A DNA stretch of 64,000 nucleotides from positions 97,627,183 through 97,691,182 of the forward strand of contig NC_134416.1 of NCBI RefSeq assembly GCF_030867145.1, given 5' to 3'. This DNA is from Opisthocomus hoazin (lineage: Eukaryota > Chordata > Aves > Opisthocomiformes > Opisthocomidae). The translations under genes were made by a program, and so were the position numbers. Positions 13,385-25,905 of this stretch are shown here, one piece after another (the stretch's first letter is position 1; every line of letters begins with the position of its first letter). The notes under the pieces were generated by a model. That model saw only the letters and a list, made by a program, of their open reading frames with translations. It did not search any database and was not told the origin of the DNA.

Positions 13385-14285
13385 TCACAGAATCACAGAA
13401 TGGTTGAGGTGGGAAAGGACCTCTGGAGGTCATTTGGTCCAACACCCCCTGCTCAAGCAGGGGCACATAGAGCTGGTTGCCCAGGACTGTGTCCAGATGG
13501 CTTTTAAATATCTCTAAGGAGGGAGACTCCACAACCTTCCCGGACAGCCTGTGCAAGTGCTTAGTCACCCTCACAGTAAAAAAGAGTTTCCTGATGTTCA
13601 GAGGGAACCTTCTGTGTTTCATTATGTGCCCATTGCCTCTGGGCCTGTCACTGGACACAACTGAAGAGAAAGCCTGGCTCTGTCCTCTTTGCTCCCTCCC
13701 TTCAGGTACTTGTATACATTGATAAAATCCCCCCTGAGCCTTCTCTTTTCCAGGCTGAACAGTCCCAGCTCTCAGTTTTTCCTCATAGGAGAGATGGTCC
13801 AGTCCCTTTATCTTATTTGTGGACCTTAACTGGATTCTCTCCAGCATGTTCATGTACCTCTTGGACTGAGAAGCCCAGACCTGGACCCAGCACTCCACGT
13901 GTCACCTTACCCGTGCTGAGCAGAGGACAACGATCACCTCCCTTGACCTGCTGGCAATGCTTTGCTTCATGCAGCCCAGGATATCATTAGCTGCTTTTGT
14001 GGCAAGGGCACATTGCTGGCTTGTGTTCAACCTGGTGCCCACCTGCACCCCCAGGTCCTCTTCTGCAAAACTGCTTTCCAGGTGGGTAGCCCCCAGCATA
14101 TATTGGTGCCTGGGGTTATTCCTCCCCAGGTACAGGACTTTGCACTTCTCCGGGTTGAACTTCATGAGGTCCCTGTCAGCCCATTTCTCCAGCCTGTCCA
14201 GGTCCCTCTGGATGGCAGCATGACCCTCTGGAGTGTCAGCTGCTCCTCCCAGTTTGTAACATCAGCAGACTTGCTGGGGGTACAG
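13385..14285 (-). mobile_element. CR1 LINE 3' portion, minus-strand
   Basis: A minus-strand CR1, 5'-truncated near 14285, with its 3' end near 13385 ('TCACAGAATCACAGAATGG' on the plus strand). Read on the minus strand it encodes broken pieces of the ORF2 C-terminus: the region after the RT catalytic loop (FNPEKCKVLYLGRNNP), then LERIQLRSTNKIKGLDHLSYEEKL, then the [21 protein letters not shown] block. The catalytic YADD equivalent near 14250 has decayed to a non-functional SADV-like sequence. Frameshifts split the frame into at least two parts (13320-13898 and 13902-14165). This is an old, inactive copy. Confidence 0.9.
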
Positions 14286-17200
14286 TCTGAGAGTACACTT
14301 TCCTGGGTACTCCTCAGCTTATCCAAAGCAGACAAGAGATGAAAGATATCAGAGTCCTTGAAACTGATCCCTGGCTTACATGCAATTTTGCAGCTGCTTT
14401 GATCAGCAGTTATCCTTCCCCATATTACAGCTCAGTAGATCCTGACCATGTTCCCTCACATGGAGGAACAAATTGGGTCCTTTTTTTACTATACTCTTTT
14501 CATCCAAGACTTTTAGTTACAAAAATACGGATAGGAACATATATATGTAACTACGCAAACATGCTCTCTGAGACATGCAAGGGTAGCTTCTAAAAGCTTA
14601 AAAGACAATATTAGGGCCTCTTCTAAATCTCTGCAATTTCAGTTTGTGTAAGATTACAAGAATAACTGTAGTGATAGTGAAAATTAGTAAACAATATAAT
14701 TATTGCTATGTATTTGCTATATGTCACCCTGTTTATTTCAGTCTAAGAGTAACACATATACTTCTGCTAAGCCTAGCTATAGGGACAAAATGCCTAATAA
14801 TTTTCTCAGAACAGTGCTTTGGAGAGGAGCTGTGTGTTCCAGAAATTAAAATCTACATTATTAGTTTAATCTCTGTAACTGTCTCCGCTACCTGGCTTTA
14901 AATTGCCACAATTTACTGAGGAAATAATAGCATATGTGGCTTCCTCAGCTTTTCTTCCAACTTCTCCTCATCCAGAGGGAGAAACACAGTCATCACGATC
15001 AGTTTACCCTCATCCCCAGACATGGCACCATCCTGCCAGGAAACAAACAATTTCACATTAATTATAATGGATCCCATGGTTCAGATAATAAAATCTCAAG
15101 TACTTTAAGGCAACTACTCCAACATCAATAGGAAGAAGAAGGAAGCGGCGTGATGAATAACACTATCTAAATGTGATTCCGACGGAGCTGGTCACTCACA
15201 GCCATGCTGAAAGGTAGCTTTCTTGTTGTTAGGAATGGGACTGCTTACAAAGTAAGGTGAAACACCACCGTAGGGAAACTAGTTGCTTTTAGGGGAATGA
15301 GACTAAATTAATCTAGTTTGGAAATTATTCATTACAAATTATTTTCTCAGCTCAAATCATGTTTTTATTAGTGCCTCTTGTTACATCTATTAGAATATCG
15401 AGATGATGAGTGCAGCGCAGAGAGGAAGCAATACGTCTGGGTTTTTTTGTAAAACAGATGCTTTCCAAAGCTCTGTATGTGAATCTTGGAAAACAATGGT
15501 TTTGATTTTCTCTTGATAAATGGTCTCAAGCATTTTTGACAATAGACGTCCTTTTCAGATAGAAACCTAATTAATCTTGGCCCTGCTGAATGGTTTCAGA
15601 GCCACGCACCCTGGCAGCAATAACACTGTCAGCTTTACCCTCGAATTAAATTCACACTTGAGGAGCTGTAGATGACAAATTTCAGATTTCTCTAACCCCT
15701 GATGCTGTTTTCAGCTTTTGAGTAAACTAAAGCAAAAGCTGCTTGCCGAAGGAAGTTGATAAAGAGTCGGTTGATAAAAGTCTATTGAAAAGGGTCTGAG
15801 CCTTGGGGTCATATAGTAAAACATTAAATATATATGTATTTATGTAAGGATTGTATCACTTAATCTATAAGTAGCACAATGGCCTTCCTTTATGCCAGCT
15901 TAAATCAGATATTTTAACACTTTTTCTCTTTCCTTTTAGGTATGTATATGTACTACTTTATATACATAGTTCAGAAATCCTCAAAGAGAATTATGTCAGG
16001 GTCAATTAAATAAATCAAGGAGAGATCTGGTAGTCCAAGTCCAGGACAACTCAGACATTGAAGTCAACTTCAGTTTTAACCCTAAACTTTAGAAAAACAG
16101 TCTTTTTCTCCAGTCTGGTACGTATTGATCTCAGTGGGGAGTGGGAAGGAGGCAACTTCTGTGCCTTGCATGTTTATACAGTGCCTTGAACATTTAAACA
16201 CAAAGAAGTGCCTATTCGAGATGCAAGCGTGATTACTTTAAACAGTGTCCTTGAGCTCTCTGTTTACTCTTCCGGACACAGCACCGGAACGAAAGCCCAG
16301 TGGTCAAAGGGTTGAGATCTGAGTAGAAACTGGCATGGGAAGCATAGCATTCAGTTCTGGTCAGGAATCAGAAAAGTGAGAAAGGGGCAACTCTGGCACA
16401 AAGAGCTCAAGAACAATTCAGAAACAGAGGTTTTCCACAGAAGAATTTGTATCTTGTTTGATGTTTTTTTCTTGTGCATATTGACGTGGCCTTTATACAA
16501 CTTTCCCAGCTCAGCCGGCATTATTTCTCTCTCTCTTAGGCATAGCTAAGTTATGAAAACAGAGGCAAGGTTTTGGGTTTTCCCATTCACCAAGGAAAAC
16601 ACAAAGAAAAGATATCTTGAGAATATATGGCCACTTTACAGTCCTGCTCAGCAACATGGTGTTTTCCCTTCTCGATACAAGCCACAATCTCTCCTAAACC
16701 TTGACAATGTCTGTTCAGCTGATCTGTCCACCAGAGATTTCTTCAGAACTGAACATGGCAATTTACTACTGCGAAAAGAATTTCCTAGCCTTGCTTCACC
16801 ATGGGAAGGTGGCTGGATCTCAAACAGGTTCTACCTAGAGGCTTTACTTTCCTCCTTGGGCCTCTTTCTTTTCCCAGAGCTATACCCTGCTCCTGATTTA
16901 CTGGACACAGCATTTAGGCAGAGTACATGCACACCTTAAAGTCATTACGATGAATGGTAAAAAAATGTTGGTAGGTTTCAGATTGCCATTTCAGTTTAAA
17001 TTAAACAACCTTACAATATTCATTATTTAATATGGCTTGTTCAAGAGATTAAAATAATCATGACAATATCATTGCAGCATGATCATGGACAGAATTATAC
17101 AATTTGTTTCAGTTTTGAGGAAATTAGACTCAGTGGGAGAAGAAAAAAATCCTCAGCCGTAAGAACCAGCTGTAGCACTAAAACATGGACAACAAAATCC

Positions 17201-17751
17201 ATTCCCAATTAAAAAAAATATATGATAAGTGTGTGCAAAGATTTTTCTTTGGAGTTTGGGGGGGGGGGTTGTAGAGCTGGGAAGACTAGTCTTTATTTGC
17301 ATGTCAGAAAGTCCTCTGAAACTATTCCCTTTGAACCTGAAATAAGCAGAGTGGATGTTTCACCTCAGCTTCTGGGCATCAATCCTCATATCTTTCCTTT
17401 CATAGCACTCAGTCCGAGCTCTCATGTTACCTCACAAATCCAGCTACCGGAGACATAAACCCAATGCTTCTACTCATTTTAGCCCTAACACCATTGAATC
17501 TGACTCCTCATCAGAGCGTCAGAAATACCTGGAAATACTGTTGGAAGATGCAATGTTTAGTTATACTATACATTAAAATGGAAAACATTGGAAAACATTG
17601 CATTTCACTCAATAGAAAGCAGAAAGTATATAGAGAAGACTTTCCTCAAAACTTCAGATTCAGGTAACCCCAAGCTAACCCCAAGCACTGAAGAACGCTG
17701 GAGCACGCTCAGTTGCCTACATCTATGTCTTAGGCCTGGTAGCAGCCAGGC
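14286..17751. other. intergenic, no recognised gene
   Basis: Unique AT-rich sequence. An 11-base G run lies at 17258-17268. The 128-codon plus-strand frame at 16553-16939 shows no domain, no splice context and no family resemblance that I recognise. The block 15370-15720 is a possible non-coding conserved element judged only by its appearance. Confidence 0.55.
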
Positions 17752-17802
17752 TTTCTACACATCATGGACATAAAGATTTTGCAAAGAGAGAAAGCGTTTC
17801 CC
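17752..17802 (+). repeat. 51-bp direct repeat, left copy
   Basis: Pairs with 18195-18245 (about 86% identical by eye; both end in 'AAAGAGAGAAAGCGTTTCCC'). The pair brackets the 337-bp sequence at 17854-18190 that is duplicated again near 21.8 kb. Confidence 0.85.
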
Positions 17803-17853
17803 TTATACATATATATGTTTATATATATAAGTTTTATATATGTTTTCCCATAC

Positions 17854-18190
17854 ATATACTTGTATGTCTACTACTCACCAGATTGGCACCTGTCAAAATG
17901 AACCTAGTTTGGGAGTTGAACCAGGCTCCCTTCCTCTCCCATCTCATCATCTCCAAGCTTCAGTTCCATTCCTTAATGTTTCGGATGGGTTCATCTACTT
18001 GGCAACTCTTCCTCAGGATCTAGAGTGCCATATTTTACAACTTCTCTGCCTCAAGTGGAATAATATTTAAGAATGGTGCCCAGCTTGTGCATTCCCACCG
18101 AAGTTAACTTACCGTCTTCTGTTTTCCCCTTTAATTTTTTATCTATCTCAGCTAAGGTGGGGAAAGCTCTGATATTCAGTCTTATTTTGT
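17854..18190 (+). repeat. 337-bp duplicated sequence, copy 1
   Basis: Nearly identical to 21757-22089, in the same orientation and about 3.9 kb away. I count seven substitutions and one 4-base indel, so about 98% identity. Homology starts sharply at 'ATATACTTGTATG' and stops at 'CTTATTTTGT'. A 68-76 codon plus-strand frame is preserved in both copies, but it has no recognisable domain and this level of identity would preserve any frame. The unit has no LTR-like TG..CA ends, no poly(A) and no terminal inverted repeat that I can see, so its class is undetermined. Confidence 0.9.
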
Positions 18191-18194
18191 CTTA

Positions 18195-18245
18195 TTTCTA
18201 TACACCACGGACGTAAATATTTTGTAAAGAGAGAAAGCGTTTCCC
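18195..18245 (+). repeat. 51-bp direct repeat, right copy
   Basis: Partner of 17752-17802 on the other side of the duplicated 337-bp unit. It is more diverged than the two 337-bp copies are from each other, so the flank duplication is probably the older event. The copy near 21.8 kb has no such flanks. Confidence 0.85.
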
Positions 18246-21200
18246 ATTGCACTGCAGGCAACAGGTGAGGGAAGCTCAGAACAGGCACACGTGCAAATGC
18301 TCTACCTGCCAATCGAATCCAAGTCTGTCTTACGCCCAACAAGGAATATGTTGCAAGGGAAAAGAAATCACAAAAGAAACAAACAGAAAAGGGTCCTGTG
18401 TGCTGAGACGGCCCCAAGCAGCACCAAATGTAGGGAACCTTCAGCATAAGTTTCATGCTTGAGTGCACAGGTTTGTCACCTGTATTTGTAGCACCTGAAC
18501 ATAAAAAAAAAAAAACGGAAATAATTTCACTGAAATCATTCTCATTCATTGATGTTTGAGGCACTCCTAAAATGCAAGACATATAGATATCCTGGGTTAC
18601 ACTAGTGAAATGCAGCATTCCAGGATTAAACATCACCGCTGCACAGTAATACCGAGCACAAACCCGCTGCACTGTAGTTCCTGCCAGGCATTTTACAACG
18701 CGATCGCTCATTCACTCTCCTCAGCCTGACTAGAGACAGAAATGGAGCAGACACAGGACAATACTTACTCAACAATTGGCTCTTGTTTTGTGGTTTTCTC
18801 CCTCTCCATATTTTAGCAGTGTGTGGCTGTTTCTATTATTTCCTGATCCGAGTCCTCTCTGTGTGCAGGGACGTTGCTAATGGCTAATTGTATTCATGAA
18901 ATTCTAGCAGGGAATGTATTTCAGCATGAAATACACTGTATATCCTGCATTTATTCTTAATCAGGAAGCTCAGCTTCTAAGGAAGTGTGCTGATACAGCT
19001 CCTTTATTTTTATGTCTGGCACCTTACTAGACCGAGATTTTAACTCCTTCAGAGCCTTGTGTTGAGATGAATGAGTCTGAATAAGAAAGGCATCCTCAGA
19101 GCCTTGTGTTAAGATGAATCAGTCTGCAGAAGAAAGGCATTCTCATCCTTCATGCTCTACATATGGTAAAATCTGTCAGCCCCTTGAGGGTGGAATTTCA
19201 GAGCAATGTTATTTCTGATTCCAAATGCAAGCAGGAATTTGAGAATGCAGATATCGCTAGCCTACTCAAAACTGGAAAACTGTATCATAAGAATTCTTAA
19301 TCTGCTAGCTAGATTTCCTGATCACAAGAACTTCAGTATCAACACAGAAGTTGATCCATATCTCTATATCTCTTGTGGTTTATGCGTCCCTAGAGAGATG
19401 CGCATGAACTAAGGAAATCTATTTAGCTCCCTTTTCAAGTCAGGCTTTGTAAATCTCTGCAGAGGTATTCAAAGACACCAAACGTCAAAAAGCCACTGAA
19501 TCTTCGCAGTTTTACTGGAGCTATGCCATCGGATACCAACTTGGATGTAACTGCTGAGAGAAGCAGTTAACGTTGGGTTTTGGACGTTCACTAGCACGCC
19601 ACACAGCTATTGAGAGATTAGAATATTTTTCTTAATAAAGTGGGTATCAGTGCAATCTGATAGTCCCTAGCAAAGAATAGGGATGTAATACAGGTTCTTC
19701 TGAAATCATGGGGAAATTTGCTATTGATTTCTGTGAACTTCACATCAGACACTCAGTTAGGAAAGAATTAAAGAAAGCAAAAATGGAGGTTTTCGTCGGT
19801 GTGATGCAGGCATGCTGCATGGACCCACTTTTTGTATTTCTTTTTTTTTTTTTTGACTAGTATATTAAAAATAGCTTGTAATTTACAGGATTTACACCAT
19901 AGAGCATAGTTTTTTCCTTCCACAATTCATGTAAGAGTCTGGCAGATTTCTAACTGCAGTATTTTCTTGAAGCTTCTTTGGTTTTATATGGGTACAAGTC
20001 AGCAAGACTGTGATCAACAAGTTGTCTTTTTCTGACATGGGCACAAACTAACCAAGTTAGAACATGCTCAGGATGGATTTGAGTGATCCTTACAATGTGT
20101 CTTTTAACCCACTGAATTAGTCCAGTTCATTAATATTTATTCGCAGAGAAATCTGATAAGAAAGCTACTATTTAGAATGGCAAGGGTTGGTGGGCAAGTT
20201 TTTATATATCTACTATTTGAAATGGAAAAGCTGGTATCTGACTGGAAAATGTGCAAGTTGTCTACCTGACAGCCACTCATAAAAAGTATTCCCTGAGTTT
20301 CAGTGCTGGAAATCATGTGAACACGTTCTTGCTGTCAGTGAGAGTCTCGCCTGTTATGGTAAGGAACTGGAGGTAACATGGAAGACTGAGTTGCTACCTC
20401 TTTCCAAAAGCTATTCTTAAATAGGCTCAAACAACCATCAGAAGAGTGGAAACAAGCCTCTCATAACGTCATGCCTTCAAATTTTCATTTTTGGCCTTGA
20501 GAACATGCATGGCAATTTTTAGCTCTGAAACTCTGGGTTCAGCTATTTTTCTAAGTGGGGGCTCTTTCTCCACAGGCATTCATTAATAGATGGTGGTATG
20601 TTTCTTGTAGCCGATGGGACCACACAGCAACTCGAAAAAACCAGAAGACTGTTTTAATACCAGTAGAGTTTGGTACTAACAATGATATTGTGTGTCAACG
20701 CTACCTAGTAAAGTGTTTAACAGGAAGTGAAAAAATAACTGGCTATATACATAAGTGTATCCTGCATCCAGAGAGCTGCCTCATATGCAACTCTACCTGT
20801 ATTATGCCCATCAGTGCTGATCCAGAAATGCAAATCAACTGGAAAGCATCTGGAGACTGAGAAGGAGGGAGCTGGAACACACAGTGTTCCAGTGGTGGAA
20901 AGAGGGCCACTCACTCCGCTCAGAAAATGGATAGAGGGAATCAAGATTCAGGCTGCCCCGGAAAGACCCCACACAACTTACCCTGAGGTCCTCCAACATT
21001 CAGAAAAAACTAATGGGACAGGTAGGAAGCTACGGCTACTTCCCTTCCACTTGCTTAGGGCAGCAGCAGATCTGAGCCATTGCTTTTTGATTATCCCATA
21101 GTGCTATCTCCACTGGATCATTTGCCATGCTTCAGTAGTACAGCCACCCCAAATATCCATGACGATGCACTGTCACGAGCTCGTCTTCAGGCACAGAGTG

Positions 21201-21679
21201 GGGAGGGGAGCATACAGACAGCACAAGTGCTTGCAAACAGTACAAATCGCTCTCCTCTTAGCTGCTCCTAAAACAAAACCACAGCTTTAGATGATCTGTG
21301 CTCTGGCTGATAATCTTATTAGTATTTATGGGAATTGCTGTGTAAAGTTACACATAGTGTTCCTTGCCAGAGGATCAATTTAATGTTCTGCCCTTAAGGT
21401 GCATCAATTGTCTGCATAGTTTCCTCTTTATAGATTTGGGCAATATGAGACTGCATTTTCAGATATTTCTGGCTGGGATCCAGTCCAAGATTCACAAATA
21501 CATTGATTCAGAGAAGGAAATGAAGGAGACAGGGAGGAACAGGAGGAAGTACAGACCTGATAGTCTGTGTCAGATAGATTGAATCAGTCTTCTGTTACCT
21601 GCATTGGAAGGACTGTATCAATCAAAGACACTTTTAAGAAATGGCTCTGAATGACTGATCTCTGTTTCTAAGTAACCAG
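18246..21679. other. intergenic, no recognised gene
   Basis: No gene was recognised. A 47-bp tandem duplication lies at 19048-19141 and a 21-bp palindrome at 20872-20892. A minus-strand open frame of 187 codons (18148-18711) overlaps the left edge and is considered a chance frame. Confidence 0.55.
19048..19141 (+). repeat. 47-bp tandem duplication
   Basis: Two adjacent units (19048-19094 and 19095-19141), each containing 'CAGAGCCTTGTGTT' and ending in 'GAAAGGCAT', differ at a handful of positions. Confidence 0.85.
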
Positions 21680-21727
21680 GAAGCTTACACTGCTGTGACG
21701 TTTGAAGCTTACACTGCTGTGATGTTA
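21680..21727 (+). repeat. 24-bp tandem duplication
   Basis: Two adjacent 24-bp units sharing 'GAAGCTTACACTGCTGTGA', differing only near the end of the unit. They lie 30 bp upstream of the second copy of the 333-337 bp duplicated sequence. Confidence 0.9.
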
Positions 21728-21756
21728 TATCGACCTTTTCAAATTCTTCCTTAGAA

Positions 21757-22089
21757 ATATACTTGTATGTCTACTACTCACCAGATTGGCACCTGTCAAA
21801 ATGAACCTAGTTTGGGAGTTGAACCAGGCTCCCTTCCTCTCCCATCTCATCATCTCCAAGCTTCAGTTCCATTCCCTAATGTTTCGGATGGGTTCATCTA
21901 CTTGGCAACTCTTCCTCAGGATCTAGAGTGCCATATTTTACAACTTCTCTGCCTCAAGTGGAATAACATTTAAGAATGGTGCCCAGCTTGTGCATTCCCA
22001 CCGAAGTTAACTTACCGTCTTCTGTATTCCCCTTTAATTCTTTACCTCAGCTAAGGTGGGGAAAGTCCTGATATTCAGTCTTATTTTGT
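21757..22089 (+). repeat. 333-bp duplicated sequence, copy 2
   Basis: Second copy of 17854-18190. It lacks the 51-bp flanking direct repeats of copy 1; upstream it follows a 24-bp tandem duplication. The high identity argues for a recent duplication or gene conversion, or a young low-copy repeat family. Confidence 0.9.
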
Positions 22090-23724
22090 TCATTTGCACA
22101 GTGCCCACAGAGCTAAAACAAGAACAATGTAATTACTGCAAAGTAATAAGAGGAGGAAATATGCTGATACACGCAAGATATTTGCAGGGAGGGAAGACTG
22201 TTACGAGCCGTTAGACTATAAACCAGTCCAGCTAGGTCTGCTCAGAAACAGACAAGTTTTCATCAGATTTGCTGATTCTTTCAGATTGAAAAGTTTTCTG
22301 TAGATTACATTATTTCAGTGGAATCTGTACAGGAATTTTGCTAGAAACCTGTCTGCTTTCCCACTGTTCGGCCCAGCTCTGGGGTCACCCTCCTTGTTGA
22401 TGGACACTGGGAGAATCGAAATGCCTGATTCTCAGCATCTCGAGATTCAGAGTGACATTTATGTCCATGGCTCTGGAGGTTTCTTTGCTTTCATAAAAGG
22501 AGAGACATCATTTCATGAAGAGATATTGTTCATGTTTATCTCTGCACCGGACAACCCTGGATTTCACCATAACCTGACTTCCCATAGGATGCAGAAACTA
22601 ATTCTCTCAGCTCAACTAGCCACCATGTCTCATGCCTAGCTCTTCAAAATGGGTAAAAAAAGCAGAATTTGATGCTTAACTGCTTAGAAAGATGTGAATG
22701 CACAGCCAGCCCAATCAAGAACTTTGTAATACTAAGGAAGAAGAAAAGAAGAAAAAAAACCTATGACAGCCGTTGCTAAATGGTACGTGGAACAAGCAAA
22801 CCTTTAAGATATGTTTGTGAGGTATAACTGAGCTGTCTGTAACATATACCACATGCTGTCTGACATGGTGCCAGACTTTTAAAGAATCCTCTGAAAATTT
22901 AAGATGTCACTTTTCTTTTTTTCTAAACCTTTTCTTGCTCATGTTTCAGTGGATTAGGTAAAAAGGGTTTTCTATCATCTTAACATACGTTAGTGGTAAG
23001 GAAGTAATATAATCTGTTGTCCAAACATCTGATGTGTTTGGTATTTATATTTGTAAGGGTAAATTTCATGCCATGTATTTTCTTTTTTGACAGGTATTTG
23101 CTCCCTTACGTCTGTATTGATGTTGCATAACTAAAAAATGGCACTATAGATCCTGAGGAAGAGTTGCCAAGTAGATTAACCCATCTGAAATATTAGGGAA
23201 TAAATCTGAATATCTCCTATGACTAATTGTTGCCACCAGAGCTGCATATCCACCCTCCGCTGGAAATGGAAGTGTTTCCACCTTCTGGAAACTGAACTGT
23301 CATTAGACTTCATCTTGTGGTACTTCATCCACACTGTGGCTCCTGGAAGGAGAGAAACCAAAGTTGGGTGGAAAGCACAGGTCAACGATAAACAGGAATA
23401 CTTACAAGCTTAAAGTCTGTCTTCAGCCAGATGAGATCCAAGCGGAAAATAGCAGTGTTCTTCTAGAAAATACATTACTGCATCCTCTTTTTGGTCACAA
23501 AATGGCATGAGCGCTGTTACATGTATCTGCAGTCTACTGGAATTAGGAGAATGGGAAGAGATACTTAAATTCTGCATACTGATTCCACGGCACCCCAGAA
23601 GCCACTGGAAAAGCTGGCATGCAGGGAGGATAAGCAAAAAAAAAGTGCGTGGGAGGGGTGCTAAAGGAAAAAAAAGAACTAGAAAGTTATTTTTTATTAA
23701 AAAGTGTTCCTATCTGTTATTGAG
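22090..23724. other. intergenic, no recognised gene
   Basis: Short open frames only, and no repeat or splice structure that I recognise. Confidence 0.55.
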
Positions 23725-24240
23725 GATTACGTGCTCAGTTTTGGGCCCCTCACTACAAGAAAGACACTAAGGTGCTCGAGCACGTCCAGAGAAGGGCAAC
23801 AAAGCTGGTGAAGGGACTGGAGAACAAGTCTTACGAGGAGCGGTTGAGAGAACTGGGGTTGTTTAGTCTGGAGAAGAGGAGGCTGAGGGGAGACATTTTT
23901 GCTCTCTGCAACTACCTGAAAGGAGGTTGTGGTGAGGTGGTCTCTTCTCCCAAGTAACTAGCAACAGGACTAGAAGAAATGGCCTCGAGTTGCATCAGGA
24001 GAGGTTTAGATTGGATATTGAGAGAAATTTCTTTACTGAAAAGAGTGATCAGACATTGGAATAGACTGCTCAGGGAAGTGGTGGAGTCACCATCCCTGTA
24101 GGTGTTCAAAAAATGTGTAGATGTGGCACTTCACGACATGGTTTAGCAGGCATGGTGGTGTTGGGTTGACGGTTGGACTGGATGATCTTAGAGGACTTTT
24201 CCAGCCTTAATGATTCTATGATTCTATGAATCTATGATTT
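23725..24240 (+). mobile_element. CR1 LINE 3' end, plus-strand
   Basis: 5'-truncated plus-strand CR1. It starts within the segment for LR..CSVLGP and continues through [15 protein letters not shown], then [22 protein letters not shown] (the best-preserved piece, in frame at 23772-23957). The 3' UTR with 'TTGGACTGGATGATCTTAGA' follows, and the element ends in the ATTCTATG repeat at about 24211-24240. Frameshifts and stops follow residue 61 of the preserved piece, so it is inactive. Confidence 0.92.
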
Positions 24241-25807
24241 CTGACCTTAAGTTGTTACTGACTTTCATGCATATAAATGTGTCCTTTCAAGTGTTGCTGG
24301 AAGAGTCTGTCCTGTCTGTCAGTCTGTAGGAACTTGAGCCCTTGAGGATGATGGGTGGAGAGCAGCCTCTCATGGAGACTACAAATACGTCTGTGCTAAT
24401 TTCTCCATTAAGCAACAAGCTCAGGCCAAGACATTTGAAACCTGTCTCAGTTTAGTACCTCACTAAACTGGCTACATTATCAATAACAGGCCCATCTTCT
24501 AAAACATCTGAAAATGTTCTCGGTGTGAACAAACACTTTCAGGTTATCAATGCTGCCTTCAATTAGTGGCATTACTGTATGCAGAAATGCTTTCTGGGCT
24601 GTTTTCCTTCTCCTACACATCTGTTACAATGGCATCCAGGCAGCTCATAAATCCTTGGGTTTGTTTCATTAATCTATGGGTGCCAATGTAATAATAATCA
24701 TAATAGGTTGACATGGGCAGGCTATCATAATCCTGCAAGGGCCACCTCTATTGGAAGTCTCAGGGAAAACACTGCCAGCTGCCTGTCTTATTTCCCGGTT
24801 AGACACTTTGGTACCATGGTGATGAATGCACAGAGAGGATCAAACATTCCTTTTTATCAGACGAGAAATCAGAACCCTTTCAAGCAAGGAAGAAAAAAGG
24901 TCCATGCCATTAAAACACTTAAAAAGTGCAAGAACATATTTCCATTGCACAGTCTGACTGTGAAGCCCATTTACTATTATTTCTTGTTCTCTTTGCCAGG
25001 ATAGCTTCCATGTAATCTATAGTTACATTTCAAAAAATGAAAAAAATCCTGAAAAGACTGCTCTGCAATGGCAGTATATCAAGAACAATGGTCACACAAA
25101 GAGCGTTTAATAAAAGATCAGTCAAATGGCACTTTGTATGTCCTGCGTCAGTGAAATGCAGCCAGCTCTGGGGTAGACCATATGTGTTGTTGAGCAGTGC
25201 ACATCAGGAACACGGAACACTGGAGAGAACCACCACCATGTATCCATTTGAAGAGAAAAGCCTGTACAGGAGCCATAATTTAAAGAAACTCAACTCTGTT
25301 TACTATTGGTGGTTTATACTGGTTGCTTTTTAATTGTAGCATGGATACAGATGGTCTCTCACCAGTCCCCTGTGTGCACCTTTGGTCTGCTCAAGCTTTT
25401 TAGCAATTTCTCCAGGAAGACAGGCACCATGATGGAAAGAAAGATCTACTGTCTCTGATGAGATTTGCCTTCCAACTCATATTAGTGTCCTCTTGCACCA
25501 AATACAATCCATTGGGAAAGGGGACCTTCAAAGACAGGAAGCAGGTGGTGGTGGTAGTGGGTTTATTACTAGCGACAAACAGCGGTGTTGTGGCAGCTGA
25601 GAAGGTAGCATGGAAACCTACTAGGCACCAAGGTAGTGAAGCTTCATCCCTGGAAGGGTACGTAAGGGTGCAAGAATAAGCCCGCAGGTGTGTAGGTATG
25701 CTGGTAGTAAAATGGCAGGGAAGGGTAGGAAGGTAAGCTGTAGGATAAGGTCTGGCTGTTAAGAATGAGACTGAAGTCCAAGATCTCATTCCTGACTCTT
25801 TCTGTCA
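24241..25807. other. intergenic, no recognised gene
   Basis: Unique-looking sequence between two CR1 fragments. No gene recognised. Confidence 0.55.
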
Positions 25808-25905
25808 AGATATGGATTAGCAGGCACGGTGGTGTTGGGTGGATGGCTGGACTCGATGATCTTAGAGGTCTTTTCCAACCTATGATTCTATGATTTTATG
25901 ATTTA
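25808..25905 (+). mobile_element. CR1 3' UTR stub, plus-strand
   Basis: Only the last ~100 bases of a CR1 are present: 'GGTGGTGTTGGGTGGATGG', 'TGGACTCGATGATCTTAGAGG' in shortened form, then an imperfect ATTCTATG tail. This is typical of extreme 5' truncation during target-primed reverse transcription. Confidence 0.85.

Noticed and set aside
17840-18070. Short frame conserved between the two copies of the duplicated sequence
   Set aside because: At about 98% nucleotide identity any frame is conserved; the single amino-acid change and lack of domains give no coding signal.
18148-18711. 187-codon minus-strand open frame
   Set aside because: No recognisable domain, low-complexity Cys/Phe-rich content, overlaps the duplicated repeat, and no splice or promoter context. 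Probably chance.
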